DNA from: Winogradskyella sp. PG-2
GTDB taxonomy: Bacteria > Bacteroidota > Bacteroidia > Flavobacteriales > Flavobacteriaceae
Assembly: GCF_000828715.1 (NCBI RefSeq)
Contig: NZ_AP014583.1
Location: 2,788,001-2,852,000, forward strand
Length of the DNA: 64,000 bases
Direction of reading: 5' to 3'
Shown here: positions 26,593 to 36,034 of the stretch, in pieces
How positions within the stretch are numbered: position 1 is the stretch's first letter
How the letters are laid out: every line of letters begins with the position of its first letter
Notes under the pieces: generated by a model
Told to the model about the DNA's origin: nothing
Database searches by the model: none
The model's input: only the letters and a program-made list of their open reading frames with translations
Program-made: the position numbers and the translations under genes

Positions 26593-28419
26593 CTATTCGA
26601 AGCTCTGCATGTCTACTAATTTTTTGTAAACACCATTTTTTGAAATGAGCTCATTATGTGTTCCTTGTTCAGCAATTTCTCCTTTTTGCATCACTACGAT
26701 TAAATCTGCATTCTGAATCGTAGATAATCTGTGCGCTATAACTATAGAAGTTCTGTTTTTCATCATATTCTCCAAGGCATCTTGCACTAGACGTTCGCTT
26801 TCTGGATCTAAAGCAGAAGTCGCTTCATCCAATATCATTATTGGAGGATTATTTAATACTGCCCTCGCGATACATATACGCTGTTGTTGTCCACCAGATA
26901 ATTTACCACCAGAATCACCAATATTAGTATTAATTCCTTCAGAAAGATCTTTTATAAACTCCCATGCATTAGCTATTTTGAGAGCTTCAATTATTTCTTC
27001 ATCAGTTGCATCTTCTTTTCCTAAAAGAAGATTATCTTTTATGCTATCATTAAAAAGTATTGAATCTTGAGTTACTAATCCTGTTAAACTACGTAAAGAA
27101 TGCTTTGTGAGCCCTTTTATATTTTCATTATCTATGGTAATAGCACCTTCGTTAACATCGTAAAAACGTGTTACTAGATTTGCAATGGTACTTTTTCCAC
27201 TTCCAGATTGTCCTACTAAAGCAACACTTTTTCCTTTAGGAACAGTGAGAGAGAAATTTTTGAGTACCAAATCATCTTCATATTTAAAAGATATATTATC
27301 TAATTTAATATTAGAACTGAAATTGTCTTTAGTTTTTGCATTAGGAGAATCTTTTAGAGGTGAATCAGTATTTAAAATTTCTAATACTCGTTCCGCAGCA
27401 GCATTTCCTTTTTTAACACTATAACTTGCTTTACTTATAGCTTTAGCTGGTGTTAAAATATTGTATGCAAGTCCCATGAATGTTAAGAATTGCTCACCTT
27501 CTAAAGTTCCATCTACAAGTACCATACGACCACCAAACCATAACAAAACACCTATGACTCCTATACCTAGAAACTCACTCGTAGGTTTTGCTAAGTTAGT
27601 TCTATTGAGAAGAGAATTTGAAAAATGAAAAAAACGTTTAGTAGAACCTTGAAATTTTCTATTGAAAATAGCCTCCATATTAAAGCCTTTTATCACTTTT
27701 AATCCTCCTAAAGATTCTTCTAGTAGAGATAAAAAATAGCCTTGTTCTTTTTGAACTTTGTCAGACTTTCGTTTTAAACTTTTACCAATTAATGAAATTA
27801 TAAACCCAGAAATAGGTATAAATATGAATACAAAAAGCGTAAGCTTAACACTTATGGTAAGCATAAACAGTATTGTAAAAATAATAGTTAATGGTTCTCT
27901 AAAGAGTAATTCTAAAATTGATAAAAATGAATGCTGAATTTCTAATACATCTGTACCAAGTCTTGCCATTATATCTCCTTTTCGTTTTTCAGAAAAATAG
28001 GAAAGAGGCAACTCTATAGTTTTATCATAAAGCTCATTTCTAATATCTTTTAATGTGCCATTTCTTAGAAATGTAATAAAATACATTGCTAAATAATTAA
28101 ATATGTTTTTGAGGAAAAACACAGTGAGAATGAGGATAATTACAAAGGTTAAAGCTTTTGCAGCATCATTATCTGCGAGCTGACTTATATGGTAATTTAA
28201 ATAATCATTGAAGTATGTCGCTGCTTCGGTGAATCCATGATATGATGGTTCTTCTGTAAGCTTGTCGGTTTCCTTGTCAAATAAAACTTTTAACAATGGC
28301 ATAAGCACCATAAAAGATAATCCGGAAAATAATGCATAAAAAATATTCGCAATTATATTTAAAATAGCGTATTTCTTATATGGTATCGCAAAGCGAAGTA
28401 TTTGTTTAAAATAGTTCAT
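26593..28419 (-). CDS. ABC exporter, MsbA-like half transporter
   Basis: A 608-residue protein with six membrane spans (about residues 15-320) fused to an ATPase domain (about 360-600). Walker A is GQSGSGKST, the signature is LSGGQQQRICIARA, Walker B is PIMILDEATSALD, and the H-loop is VIAHRLS. It is a homodimer of the MsbA/multidrug class, probably moving a lipid or lipophilic compound out of the cytoplasmic membrane. It starts at the base after the phosphohexomutase stop, so the two are cotranscribed. With the glycosyltransferase upstream, this hints at a cell-surface glycan or lipid route. Confidence 0.92.
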   Translation of the reverse strand: MNYFKQILRFAIPYKKYAILNIIANIFYALFSGLSFMVLMPLLKVLFDKETDKLTEEPSYHGFTEAATYFNDYLNYHISQLADNDAAKALTFVIILILTVFFLKNIFNYLAMYFITFLRNGTLKDIRNELYDKTIELPLSYFSEKRKGDIMARLGTDVLEIQHSFLSILELLFREPLTIIFTILFMLTISVKLTLFVFIFIPISGFIISLIGKSLKRKSDKVQKEQGYFLSLLEESLGGLKVIKGFNMEAIFNRKFQGSTKRFFHFSNSLLNRTNLAKPTSEFLGIGVIGVLLWFGGRMVLVDGTLEGEQFLTFMGLAYNILTPAKAISKASYSVKKGNAAAERVLEILNTDSPLKDSPNAKTKDNFSSNIKLDNISFKYEDDLVLKNFSLTVPKGKSVALVGQSGSGKSTIANLVTRFYDVNEGAITIDNENIKGLTKHSLRSLTGLVTQDSILFNDSIKDNLLLGKEDATDEEIIEALKIANAWEFIKDLSEGINTNIGDSGGKLSGGQQQRICIARAVLNNPPIMILDEATSALDPESERLVQDALENMMKNRTSIVIAHRLSTIQNADLIVVMQKGEIAEQGTHNELISKNGVYKKLVDMQSFE

Positions 28420-30147
28420 TTAGATTTTCATGCCCTTTAAAATGGCATCAATTCTGTTTTCCAACAACTGCTCCGTTTTAGCAAAGTCAGACACATTGTC
28501 TAGTTTTGTGTTTACACTGATATAAAATTTTATTTTAGGCTCAGTTCCACTTGGTCTCAGAGCAATTTTACTTCCATCTTCAGTATAATATATTAAGACG
28601 TTAGATTTTGGAATATCAATAGTTTTCTCAGAATTATTTTCTAAATCTTTTGAAATAGATAATTGATAATCTTCAATTTTTGTAACCTTAGAACCATTAA
28701 CTTCATTTAATGGGTTTTCTCTAGCGTCAATCATCATCTGTTTTATTTCTTGCGCACCTTCAATTCCTTTTTTCGTCAATGATATAAGACGTTCTTTAAA
28801 GAAACCATGTTCTACATATAAATCAATTAAAGCCTGGTATAAGGTTTTGTCATTCGCTTTAGCTTGGGCCGCAATTTCACAAGCCAGAAGTGTTGAGGTT
28901 ACAGCATCTTTATCGCGTACAAAATCACCAACCATAAATCCAAAACTTTCTTCACCTCCTCCTATAAAATCGAGTTGAGGAAAGTCTTTTATCATTTTAG
29001 CGATCCATTTAAAACCAGTTAACCCAATTTTACATTCTGTATGGTACGCCTTAGCTAAAACGGACATCATTGGAGTAGAAACTATTGTAGAGGCCACGAA
29101 TTGATTACCATTAATTTTATTGCCATTTTTCCATTGTTTTAATAGAAAGTCAGTCATTAAAATCATAGTCTGATTACCATTGAGAATGACTAATTCATTT
29201 TCTAAATTACGCACTACAACACCTAAACGATCACAATCCGGGTCTGTACCAATTACAATATCACCATCTACTTTTTCGGCAAGAGCCATAGCCATCTTAA
29301 GTGCTTCTGGTTCTTCAGGATTTGGAGATACAACTGTTGGGAAATCTCCATTAGGTTCACGTTGCTCTTCAACAATATTAACATTGGTATAACCAGCACG
29401 TTTTAGGGTTTCGGGTACAGCTGTTATAGATGTTCCATGTAGTGATGTAAAGACAATATTTAAGTTTTCTCTTGCTTCTTTTGAGGTATTAAAGCTTCCA
29501 TTTTTAACTGAGTTATCTATAAATACATTATCAACATCCTTTCCTATATATTGAATTAAATCTGAGTTTGCATCAAACTTAATTTCAGAATAATCTAAAC
29601 GATTAATTTCTGTAATAATCTCCCCATCTTGTGGAGGGACTAATTGACCACCATCTTGCCAATATACTTTATATCCGTTATATTCTGGTGGATTGTGAGA
29701 TGCTGTAAGTACGATACCACAATGACAACCTTGGTGTTTTAAAGCAAAAGATAACTCTGGTGTTGCTCTTAAATCTTCAAATAAATAAACTTGTATACCA
29801 TTAGCAGAAAATACATCTGCAACAACTTTTCCAAAAGTTTGGCTATTATGTCTACAATCATAGGCAATAGCAACTTTTACCTGCTCATTTGAGAAGGATT
29901 GTTTTAAGTAATTACTTAAACCTTGAGTATTTTTGCCCAATGTGTATTTGTTAATACGGTTAGTGCCAAGACCCATAATACCTCTCATTCCACCAGTTCC
30001 AAACTCTAAATCCTTATAAAAACTTTCTTCTAAACCCTTTGGGTCAGAAGCGATTTGGTGTTTTATTTGATCTTGAGTGCTTTTGTCAAAGGCTGGAGTT
30101 AACCATGCATTTACGCGCTCCAATATTTCAGGTTTAATATAAATCAT
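28420..30147 (-). CDS. Phosphoglucomutase/phosphomannomutase
   Basis: A 575-residue alpha-D-phosphohexomutase that interconverts hexose 1- and 6-phosphates. The phosphoserine is Ser150 in [13 protein letters not shown]. The metal loop is [12 protein letters not shown] (about 300-311). The sugar-binding loop is [10 protein letters not shown], and the phosphate-binding loop near the C-terminus is [12 protein letters not shown]. The length fits the PGM2-like bacterial class. Its promoter region contains a -7 box (30169-30176) inside a 9-bp inverted repeat (30165-30196). Confidence 0.93.
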   Translation of the reverse strand: MIYIKPEILERVNAWLTPAFDKSTQDQIKHQIASDPKGLEESFYKDLEFGTGGMRGIMGLGTNRINKYTLGKNTQGLSNYLKQSFSNEQVKVAIAYDCRHNSQTFGKVVADVFSANGIQVYLFEDLRATPELSFALKHQGCHCGIVLTASHNPPEYNGYKVYWQDGGQLVPPQDGEIITEINRLDYSEIKFDANSDLIQYIGKDVDNVFIDNSVKNGSFNTSKEARENLNIVFTSLHGTSITAVPETLKRAGYTNVNIVEEQREPNGDFPTVVSPNPEEPEALKMAMALAEKVDGDIVIGTDPDCDRLGVVVRNLENELVILNGNQTMILMTDFLLKQWKNGNKINGNQFVASTIVSTPMMSVLAKAYHTECKIGLTGFKWIAKMIKDFPQLDFIGGGEESFGFMVGDFVRDKDAVTSTLLACEIAAQAKANDKTLYQALIDLYVEHGFFKERLISLTKKGIEGAQEIKQMMIDARENPLNEVNGSKVTKIEDYQLSISKDLENNSEKTIDIPKSNVLIYYTEDGSKIALRPSGTEPKIKFYISVNTKLDNVSDFAKTEQLLENRIDAILKGMKI

Positions 30148-30164
30148 ATGAATGTAGTTGTATA

Positions 30165-30196
30165 GTCACAAAAATAAACATTTAACATTTTGTGAC
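30165..30196. promoter_or_regulatory. Inverted repeat over the phosphohexomutase promoter
   Basis: GTCACAAAA (30165-30173) and TTTTGTGAC (30188-30196) form a perfect 9-bp dyad with 14 bases between. The left arm overlaps a minus-strand -7 box (TATTTTTG at 30176 to 30169). The size and place fit a repressor or activator site for the mutase/ABC transcript. Confidence 0.5.
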
Positions 30197-30225
30197 GCTT
30201 TATATGAGAAAATTATTGACAGTAA

Positions 30226-31176
30226 TTAAGACAAATTAATATTTTCCTTAATAAAATAGCGCTGCTGTTGACGTTTGGAACGTAAAATAAGTTCGCCTAA
30301 AAAACCAGCAATAAAGAATTGTGATCCAATAATCATTGTAGATAATGCAATATAAAATTGTGGACGTTCAGTAATCAATCGACCAGTTGGATTAAAAAAC
30401 AACTTATCTAAACCTAGATAGAATGCAAATCCAAAACCTATTACAAACATAATTACTCCAAGTGATCCGAAGAGGTGCATTGGACGTCGTCCAAAGCGTG
30501 AAATAAATGAAATTGTGATTAGGTCTAAGAAACCATTAATAAAGCGATTCATACCAAATTTAGTTTTACCGTATTTACGTGCTTGATGTTGCACTACTTT
30601 TTCACCAATATTTATGAAACCAGCATTTTTAGCTAATACAGGAATATAACGATGCATTTCCCCATAAACATCAATGTGTTTTATAACCTGGTTTGAGTAA
30701 GCTTTTAATCCACAGTTAAAATCATTTAATTTTACACCAGAAGTTCTTCTTGCTGCCCAGTTAAATAATTTTGAAGGTAAATTTTTTGAGATTACAGAGT
30801 CGAAACGTTTCTTTTTCCACCCAGAAACAAGATCAAAATTATCTTTAGTAATCATTGTGTATAATCCAGGGATTTCTTCTGGATTATCTTGCAAATCGGC
30901 ATCCATTGTAATTACAACATCACCTTCAGCTTTTGCAAAACCTGCATGTAAAGCTTGAGATTTTCCAAAGTTTTTTAAAAATCTTAAACCTTTTACATTT
31001 GGGTTAATATCAGAAAGTCCTGAGATAACTTGCCAAGAATTATCAGTACTACCATCATCAATAAACAGAATTTCATAAGAAAACTGATTGGATAGCATCA
31101 CTGATACTATCCAATCGTGTAATTCTTTTAAAGAGCCTTCTTCGTTAAGTAGCGGTATAACTACTGATATATTCAT
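30226..31176 (-). CDS. Family 2 glycosyltransferase of the DPM1/GtrB type
   Basis: A 316-residue membrane-attached glycosyltransferase. The GT-A fold has the NDP-sugar motif FIDDGSTDNSW (39-49) and the metal motif MDADLQDN with D92 and D94. Two C-terminal membrane spans lie at about 233-255 and 275-297. Such enzymes move a sugar from UDP or GDP to undecaprenyl phosphate on the inner leaflet. The product probably feeds surface polysaccharide or lipid A modification. It has its own short upstream region with a TATTTTTG-like box. Confidence 0.9.
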   Translation of the reverse strand: MNISVVIPLLNEEGSLKELHDWIVSVMLSNQFSYEILFIDDGSTDNSWQVISGLSDINPNVKGLRFLKNFGKSQALHAGFAKAEGDVVITMDADLQDNPEEIPGLYTMITKDNFDLVSGWKKKRFDSVISKNLPSKLFNWAARRTSGVKLNDFNCGLKAYSNQVIKHIDVYGEMHRYIPVLAKNAGFINIGEKVVQHQARKYGKTKFGMNRFINGFLDLITISFISRFGRRPMHLFGSLGVIMFVIGFGFAFYLGLDKLFFNPTGRLITERPQFYIALSTMIIGSQFFIAGFLGELILRSKRQQQRYFIKENINLS

Positions 31177-31236
31177 ATAAATGTTGTCTAATTCTTAGAC
31201 TTCAAAAATAGAGAAATTTTTTAAGGTTACTATTTG

Positions 31237-31743
31237 TCAGTTTTTAATAATTGCACTGATTATAAGTGATATTATAAATCCAAAAACTAAACTTCCAATT
31301 ATCATCATAGTGGCTATAAAGAATTCCGAGGTAGTAATATCAAGTATTTTCATACTCATTTCTAATGCTTCACCTTCCATATTTGGGTTTTGAGCCATCA
31401 TTGTATCCAAAGCTTCTTCTCTTTTGCCTTCTAAAAATTCTGGTTGAATAAATCTATAGTGTATTGCAGCATAAATGGCAGAAATTAATCCACCAATTAA
31501 AGCAATTCCCATTCCTGTTTTTAAGCCATCTTTAATGCTTAATACGTTAGTATTTAGTTTTTTGTAAGTGCTAATTCCATAATAATAAATTACAATGGTT
31601 ATTATTGTACTTACTACACTTAGTATCCAATTATTTTCTAAATTTAAAACGTAAAGTATTACAAGTCCAGCTATTGATAATAAAGCTGAATAAAGCCCAT
31701 AATTGTATGCAATAGGCTTAATAGATGGTTTTTGATGTTCCAT
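31237..31743 (-). CDS. DUF4199 family membrane protein
   Basis: A 168-residue protein with four hydrophobic segments (about 15-32, 40-58, 78-98 and 138-162), matching the DUF4199 family that is nearly confined to Bacteroidota. In many genomes it neighbours a DPM1-type glycosyltransferase, as here. Its biochemical role is not known. A -7 box (TATCTTTG on the minus strand) is at 31783-31790. Confidence 0.85.
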   Translation of the reverse strand: MEHQKPSIKPIAYNYGLYSALLSIAGLVILYVLNLENNWILSVVSTIITIVIYYYGISTYKKLNTNVLSIKDGLKTGMGIALIGGLISAIYAAIHYRFIQPEFLEGKREEALDTMMAQNPNMEGEALEMSMKILDITTSEFFIATMMIIGSLVFGFIISLIISAIIKN

Positions 31744-31782
31744 AATAAGATGAGTTTTTTAGTTAATTGATTAGTTAGTACT

Positions 31783-31790
31783 CAAAGATA
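31783..31790 (-). promoter_or_regulatory. -7 promoter element of the DUF4199 gene
   Basis: Minus-strand TATCTTTG, a consensus match, 40 nt upstream of the start codon. Confidence 0.5.
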
Positions 31791-31834
31791 GCTAATTGTT
31801 ACAGTAATTAGTTAAATAAAAATTCTCAAAAAAA

Positions 31835-31864
31835 TTGTACATTTATAAAAAATACTTAAATTTG
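31835..31864 (+). promoter_or_regulatory. Complete Bacteroidota promoter of rpmE2
   Basis: TTG at 31835-31837, a spacer of 19 nt, then TAAATTTG at 31857-31864: both elements and the spacing match the housekeeping sigma consensus of the phylum. It leaves a leader of roughly 32 nt before the L31 start. Confidence 0.8.
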
Positions 31865-31902
31865 CACCTCTAAAAAATCGAATTTATTTAAAGCATTTAG
31901 CG

Positions 31903-32154
31903 ATGAAAGTAGGAATACATCCAGAAAATTATAGAGTAGTAGCGTTTAAAGATATGTCTAATGAAGATGTATTTTTAACAAAATCTACAGCAGATACAAG
32001 TGAAACTATTGAGGTAGATGGTGTTGAGTATCCATTAGTAAAATTAGAAATTTCTAGAACATCTCATCCATATTACACCGGTAAATCTAAATTAGTAGAT
32101 ACAGCTGGTCGTATTGACAAGTTCAAAAACAAATACGCTAAGTTTAAGAAATAA
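31903..32154 (+). CDS. rpmE2: 50S ribosomal protein L31, type B
   Basis: An 83-residue L31 protein ([20 protein letters not shown], then [20 protein letters not shown] in part). It lacks the CxxC zinc ligands of the C+ form, which marks it as type B (RpmE2). Type B forms are often used when zinc is scarce, but many Bacteroidota carry only this form. It has a full promoter and its own terminator. Confidence 0.97.
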   Translation: MKVGIHPENYRVVAFKDMSNEDVFLTKSTADTSETIEVDGVEYPLVKLEISRTSHPYYTGKSKLVDTAGRIDKFKNKYAKFKK

Positions 32155-32175
32155 ACTAAGCATTTATATACACAC

Positions 32176-32208
32176 AAAGCCTTCGGATTTATATCGAAGG
32201 CTTTTTTG
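32176..32208 (+). terminator. Terminator of rpmE2
   Basis: AAAGCCTTCG pairs perfectly with CGAAGGCTTT over a 9-nt loop, then TTTTG follows. Confidence 0.9.
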
Positions 32209-32224
32209 TTTTACACAATTAAAC

Positions 32225-32232
32225 TACTTTTG
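32225..32232 (+). promoter_or_regulatory. -7 promoter element of the GlmU-like gene
   Basis: TACTTTTG matches TANNTTTG, 59 nt upstream of the ATG. The nearest TTG is a little too close for a standard spacer. Confidence 0.4.
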
Positions 32233-32290
32233 AAACTATAATTATAGGTTTTGAGCTGTATTATACAACCTTTAAATTTTTAAACTCAAT

Positions 32291-33466
32291 ATGAATTATA
32301 TACTTTTCGATGGTCCGTATCGTAATAATCTATTACCATTCACATTTACCAGGCCAGTTGCAGATATTAGAGTAGGTATTTTAACCATTCGTCAGAAATG
32401 GGAATCCTATTTAGAATATACAACGACCACAGTTACTGAAGATTATCTGGCTGATAAATTTCCTATGGTAGAAATGGAGGAGAATATTATGATTAATGGA
32501 TCTTTTTTGCCAAATCTTGAAGTTGTTGAGTTTGTAAAAAATTTAAAGCATAACCAAGCTTTATTTAAAGGAGAAGATGTTATTGCTTTTTTTGCCAAAG
32601 AAGGTGAGGAAGTGATTGATTTTTCAAAGTTCAAAGCTATTGAGTTTGAAGGGGATATTTTAAGTGTACAACATACTTGGGATATTTTTTCTAAGAATGG
32701 TGAAGCTATTGTTGAAGATTTCAATTTGATAACTAAGGATAGAAAATCAGAACCGATACCTTCAACAGTAAATACAATAAATCCAGACCATATTTTTATA
32801 GAAAAAGGCGCAACGCTGAATTATGCAACACTAAATGCCAGTTCAGGACCAATATATATAGGTAGAAATGCTGAAGTTATGGAAGGTTCTATTGTAAGAG
32901 GCCCTTTAGCTCTTTGTAATAATGCAGCTTTAAAATTAGGAACTAAAGTGTATGGCCCAACTACGGTTGGTCCTCACAGTAAAATTGGTGGTGAAGTAAA
33001 TAACTCAGTCATATTTGGTTTTTCTAATAAAGGCCACGATGGTTTTTTAGGAAACTCTGTCTTAGGTGAATGGTGTAACCTAGGAGCTGATACAAATAAT
33101 TCTAATCTAAAGAATAACTATGCCGAAGTAAGGCTTTGGGAGTACCAAACAGAAGGATTTGCAAGAACTGGTTTACAATTTTGTGGACTAATGATGGGTG
33201 ATCATAGCAAATGCGGCATTAATACCATGTTTAATACTGGTACAGTTGTTGGTGTAAGTTCTAATATCTTTGGAAGTGGTTTTCCTAGAAACTTTGTGCC
33301 AAGTTTTTCTTGGGGAGGAAGTAAAGGTTTTGTAACCTATAATACTAATAAGGCTTTTGAGGTTGCTGAGGTTGTAATGGCAAGACGGAAAGAAGAATTC
33401 ACAGAAAAAGATAAGTTTATTTTAGAGCATATTTTTGAAGAAACAAAAAAATACAGAAGAGAATAA
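32291..33466 (+). CDS. GlmU-like putative sugar nucleotidyltransferase
   Basis: A 391-residue protein of the 'GlmU family' found in Bacteroidota. The N-terminal part begins MNYILFDGPYRNNLLPFTFT RP-like, a degenerate nucleotidyltransferase start. The C-terminal half is a left-handed beta-helix built of hexapeptide turns (IYIGRNAEVMEGSIV, IGGEVNNSVIFGFSNKGHDG, LGEWCNLGADTNNSN). The true substrate is not known and the usual LxxGxGTRM loop of GlmU is missing, so catalysis may differ. The following gene begins one base after its stop. Confidence 0.8.
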   Translation: MNYILFDGPYRNNLLPFTFTRPVADIRVGILTIRQKWESYLEYTTTTVTEDYLADKFPMVEMEENIMINGSFLPNLEVVEFVKNLKHNQALFKGEDVIAFFAKEGEEVIDFSKFKAIEFEGDILSVQHTWDIFSKNGEAIVEDFNLITKDRKSEPIPSTVNTINPDHIFIEKGATLNYATLNASSGPIYIGRNAEVMEGSIVRGPLALCNNAALKLGTKVYGPTTVGPHSKIGGEVNNSVIFGFSNKGHDGFLGNSVLGEWCNLGADTNNSNLKNNYAEVRLWEYQTEGFARTGLQFCGLMMGDHSKCGINTMFNTGTVVGVSSNIFGSGFPRNFVPSFSWGGSKGFVTYNTNKAFEVAEVVMARRKEEFTEKDKFILEHIFEETKKYRRE

Positions 33467-33467
33467 T

Positions 33468-34376
33468 ATGAAATTTAAAGTCCAAATTATATTACTATTT
33501 TTATTAAGCTTAACCTATGGATTTTCTCAAGGTAAAACGGCTGATGTAAAAAAGTTAGCGATTAACACCAAACTCGATCATTTTGCAGCTCGTGTAGTAG
33601 GTGATAAAGTTTTTTTTAGTCATAACCTTACAACAAAAAGAGGTCGTGCTATCAAAGATAAATATGGGGGATTTTATTATACAATGTACGAAGCGCCTGC
33701 AAGTGATGATGGAGAAATTAAAAATGAAAAGCCAATCGTAAAAACTGAATTAGGGCGTTTTAATATGTCTTCTTCTACGTTTTCTAAAGACGGTAAATAC
33801 ATATATTTTACAACAAATCATATTGACAAAGGAACAAATAAATTAAAAGGTATCGAAACCTATAATCTTCAAATAAAGCGTGCTGAATACGTTGAGGGAA
33901 AAGGTTGGACGAATTTTGAAGTTCTTCCATTCTGTGATCCCGATCATAATTTTGCTCACCCTGCATTGAGTCCAGACGGTCTAACACTTTATTTTATAGC
34001 TGATATAAAAGGAACTAAAGGAAAATCAGATTTATATAAAGTTTCTGTTTCTAATCATAAAACCTATGGGGATGTTACTAAACTAAATGATAATATTAAT
34101 TCATCTAGAACTGAGATTTTTCCTTTTATAAGTATAGATAATAAATTATATTTTAGTTCAGATAGAAGAGGAGGAAAAGGTGGCTTAGATGTTTATAGCT
34201 ACGATTTGGAATCATCAGTTGATGAGCAAAAGCCAAAATCTTTAGATATGCCTATTAATAGTAGAGGTGATGACTTCTCTTTTTTCTTAAATGAAGATTT
34301 AACTACAGGATATTTATCGTCAAGACGATTAAAAGGAGAAGGTGGTGATGACTTATACTACTTTTTTAAATTCTAG
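33468..34376 (+). CDS. Exported PD40 beta-propeller protein
   Basis: I place the start at the ATG at 33468, because it gives a clear signal peptide (MKFKVQIILLFLLSLTYGFS), whereas the longer frame from 33435 only adds residues that overlap the gene before. The product has about 302 residues with repeated WD40-like/PD40 blades (FSKDGKYIYFTTNHIDKG, LSPDGLTLYFIADIKGTKGKSD, DNKLYFSSDRRGGKGGLDVY). Such repeats occur in the N-terminal half of OmpA-type proteins, but here no OmpA domain follows. It is probably periplasmic and cotranscribed with the GlmU-like gene. It overlaps the stop of the convergent gene by 4 nt. Confidence 0.82.
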   Translation: MKFKVQIILLFLLSLTYGFSQGKTADVKKLAINTKLDHFAARVVGDKVFFSHNLTTKRGRAIKDKYGGFYYTMYEAPASDDGEIKNEKPIVKTELGRFNMSSSTFSKDGKYIYFTTNHIDKGTNKLKGIETYNLQIKRAEYVEGKGWTNFEVLPFCDPDHNFAHPALSPDGLTLYFIADIKGTKGKSDLYKVSVSNHKTYGDVTKLNDNINSSRTEIFPFISIDNKLYFSSDRRGGKGGLDVYSYDLESSVDEQKPKSLDMPINSRGDDFSFFLNEDLTTGYLSSRRLKGEGGDDLYYFFKF

Positions 34377-35989
34377 TCTTTTTTTACTGATTTTAACTCT
34401 AGAAGATTAGTAGCATTAATCCCAAGTCCAGATACCTCTTTTCTAGTAAACCTTACGACTTCATCATAAAATAGAGGCACTATTGGAGCATAAGTCATAA
34501 CTAAAGAATCCATTTTAGTATAAAGTTGCTCACGTTTGGTGATGTCAGTTTCAAGATATGCAGCTTCGTACACATTGTCAAATATATCACTTTTAAAGTG
34601 CGTATAATTTGGACCGTTAGGTGCAAAATTCTTACTGTAATACAATGATAAATAGTTTTCGGCATCAGGATAATCGGCTATCCAACTAGCTCTAAAGAAA
34701 TCGAGTTGACTATTAGCTTTAGCATCCTTTAAACTCGATGCAGGTATCACATCAACATTAACGTTAATACCAATTTTCTGAATTTCACGCTGAATAAATT
34801 CACAGAAACTTAAATAATTACTAGTTGTAGTTAACGTGATCTCAGGATTCTGATTTCCTGTTTCAGACTTGTATTCAGTAACTAATTGTTTTGCTTTTTC
34901 TGGCTCATAGCTAAAACTAATAGAGGTATCAAAACCAGGTAGCCCTTTTGGAATAAAACCACCATTTGCAGGAATCCCAATTCCATTTCGTAAATAAGCC
35001 ATCATTTTGGTTCTGTCAAAACCTTTGTTAATAGCTTTTCTAAGTTTTAGTGCCTGAATTTCAGACACTTCACTATCCATGCTAAAAGCAAGATATTCTG
35101 TATTTAAATATGGGCCGCGAATCATATTCACATTGTCTTTATATAGTAAACGCAGCTGACCATTAGCAGTCAAAATTTCATCTTTATAGGAAGCGTCTAA
35201 ACCAGATACAAAGTCGATGTTTCCTTGAGCAAACTGTAGAAATTCACTCTGTTTATCGGGTAAAAAAGTAATGGCTACAGCCTCGAGATAGGGTAGAGAG
35301 TTTCCGTTTTCATCAGTTTCAAAATAATGATTATTTCGTCTGAATACGAGCTTTATATTTTCCTCCCAACGTTTAAACTTAAAAGGACCTGTGCCAATAG
35401 GATTAGACCTAAAGTCGCTACCATAATGTTCTACAATTTCTTTTGGTACAACTGAACAATATTTCATTGTCAGTAAGCCTAAAAAGGCAGGAAAAGGCTG
35501 CTTTAATTTTATCTGAAACGTAGAATCGTTTATGGCAGAGAAATTTTCAACCTTATTCAATACCCAACTTCCAGGTGATGCTACCGATTTATCTCTAAGT
35601 CTATTGAAACTATATTCAAAATCTAAAGCGTTTACTGTTCTTGTGGAATCTTTACCAAAAAGATTATGCTTGTGAAATGACACATCTTTTCTGAGATTAA
35701 AAGCGTAAGTCCTTGCACTATCCGTAACTATCCAGTTTTTTGCAATACATGGTTTTACATTAAGTTGATTATCCATTTGCACCAACCCATTAAACAACTG
35801 ATGAGTTCCCCAAATATCTGCTAAGTCTTTAGAGAATGCAGGATCTAGAGAGCCAATGTTCTTGTGTTCATTGTATTTAAATACAAGATGATCTTTATTA
35901 GAATCTACTTTAGATGAGCAAGAGAGTAATGTCAAAATCATTAAGCAGTAGTATATTCTGTTTAAAATGAATTTGGTACGTTTTAGCAT
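34373..35989 (-). CDS. Oligopeptide ABC transporter substrate-binding lipoprotein (SBP family 5)
   Basis: A 538-residue lipoprotein with its lipobox at Cys24 (LLSCSS). The body is a family 5 solute-binding protein (DppA/OppA fold): the RTYAFNLRKDVSFHKHN region, YSFNRLRDKSVASPGSW, and RANFP-like RASWIADYPDAENYLSLYY. It captures peptides or similar solutes in the periplasm. No permease or ATPase genes stand next to it, so partners are elsewhere, or it acts as an orphan as often in Bacteroidota. It is divergent from mtaB. Confidence 0.88.
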   Translation of the reverse strand: MLKRTKFILNRIYYCLMILTLLSCSSKVDSNKDHLVFKYNEHKNIGSLDPAFSKDLADIWGTHQLFNGLVQMDNQLNVKPCIAKNWIVTDSARTYAFNLRKDVSFHKHNLFGKDSTRTVNALDFEYSFNRLRDKSVASPGSWVLNKVENFSAINDSTFQIKLKQPFPAFLGLLTMKYCSVVPKEIVEHYGSDFRSNPIGTGPFKFKRWEENIKLVFRRNNHYFETDENGNSLPYLEAVAITFLPDKQSEFLQFAQGNIDFVSGLDASYKDEILTANGQLRLLYKDNVNMIRGPYLNTEYLAFSMDSEVSEIQALKLRKAINKGFDRTKMMAYLRNGIGIPANGGFIPKGLPGFDTSISFSYEPEKAKQLVTEYKSETGNQNPEITLTTTSNYLSFCEFIQREIQKIGINVNVDVIPASSLKDAKANSQLDFFRASWIADYPDAENYLSLYYSKNFAPNGPNYTHFKSDIFDNVYEAAYLETDITKREQLYTKMDSLVMTYAPIVPLFYDEVVRFTRKEVSGLGINATNLLELKSVKKD

Positions 35990-36004
35990 ATAAGTATTAT
36001 GTTG

Positions 36005-36012
36005 TAAATTTG
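36005..36012 (+). promoter_or_regulatory. -7 promoter element of mtaB
   Basis: TAAATTTG matches TANNTTTG and lies 22 nt before the mtaB ATG. The -33 region falls close to the start of the divergent gene and shows no clear TTG at the right distance. Confidence 0.5.
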
Positions 36013-36034
36013 CCGACTTGGTAAAAGTACAAGA

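Noticed and set aside
33435..33467. Earlier start for the PD40 propeller gene
   Set aside because: It would put charged residues before the signal peptide and overlap the GlmU-like gene; the ATG at 33468 gives a clean signal.
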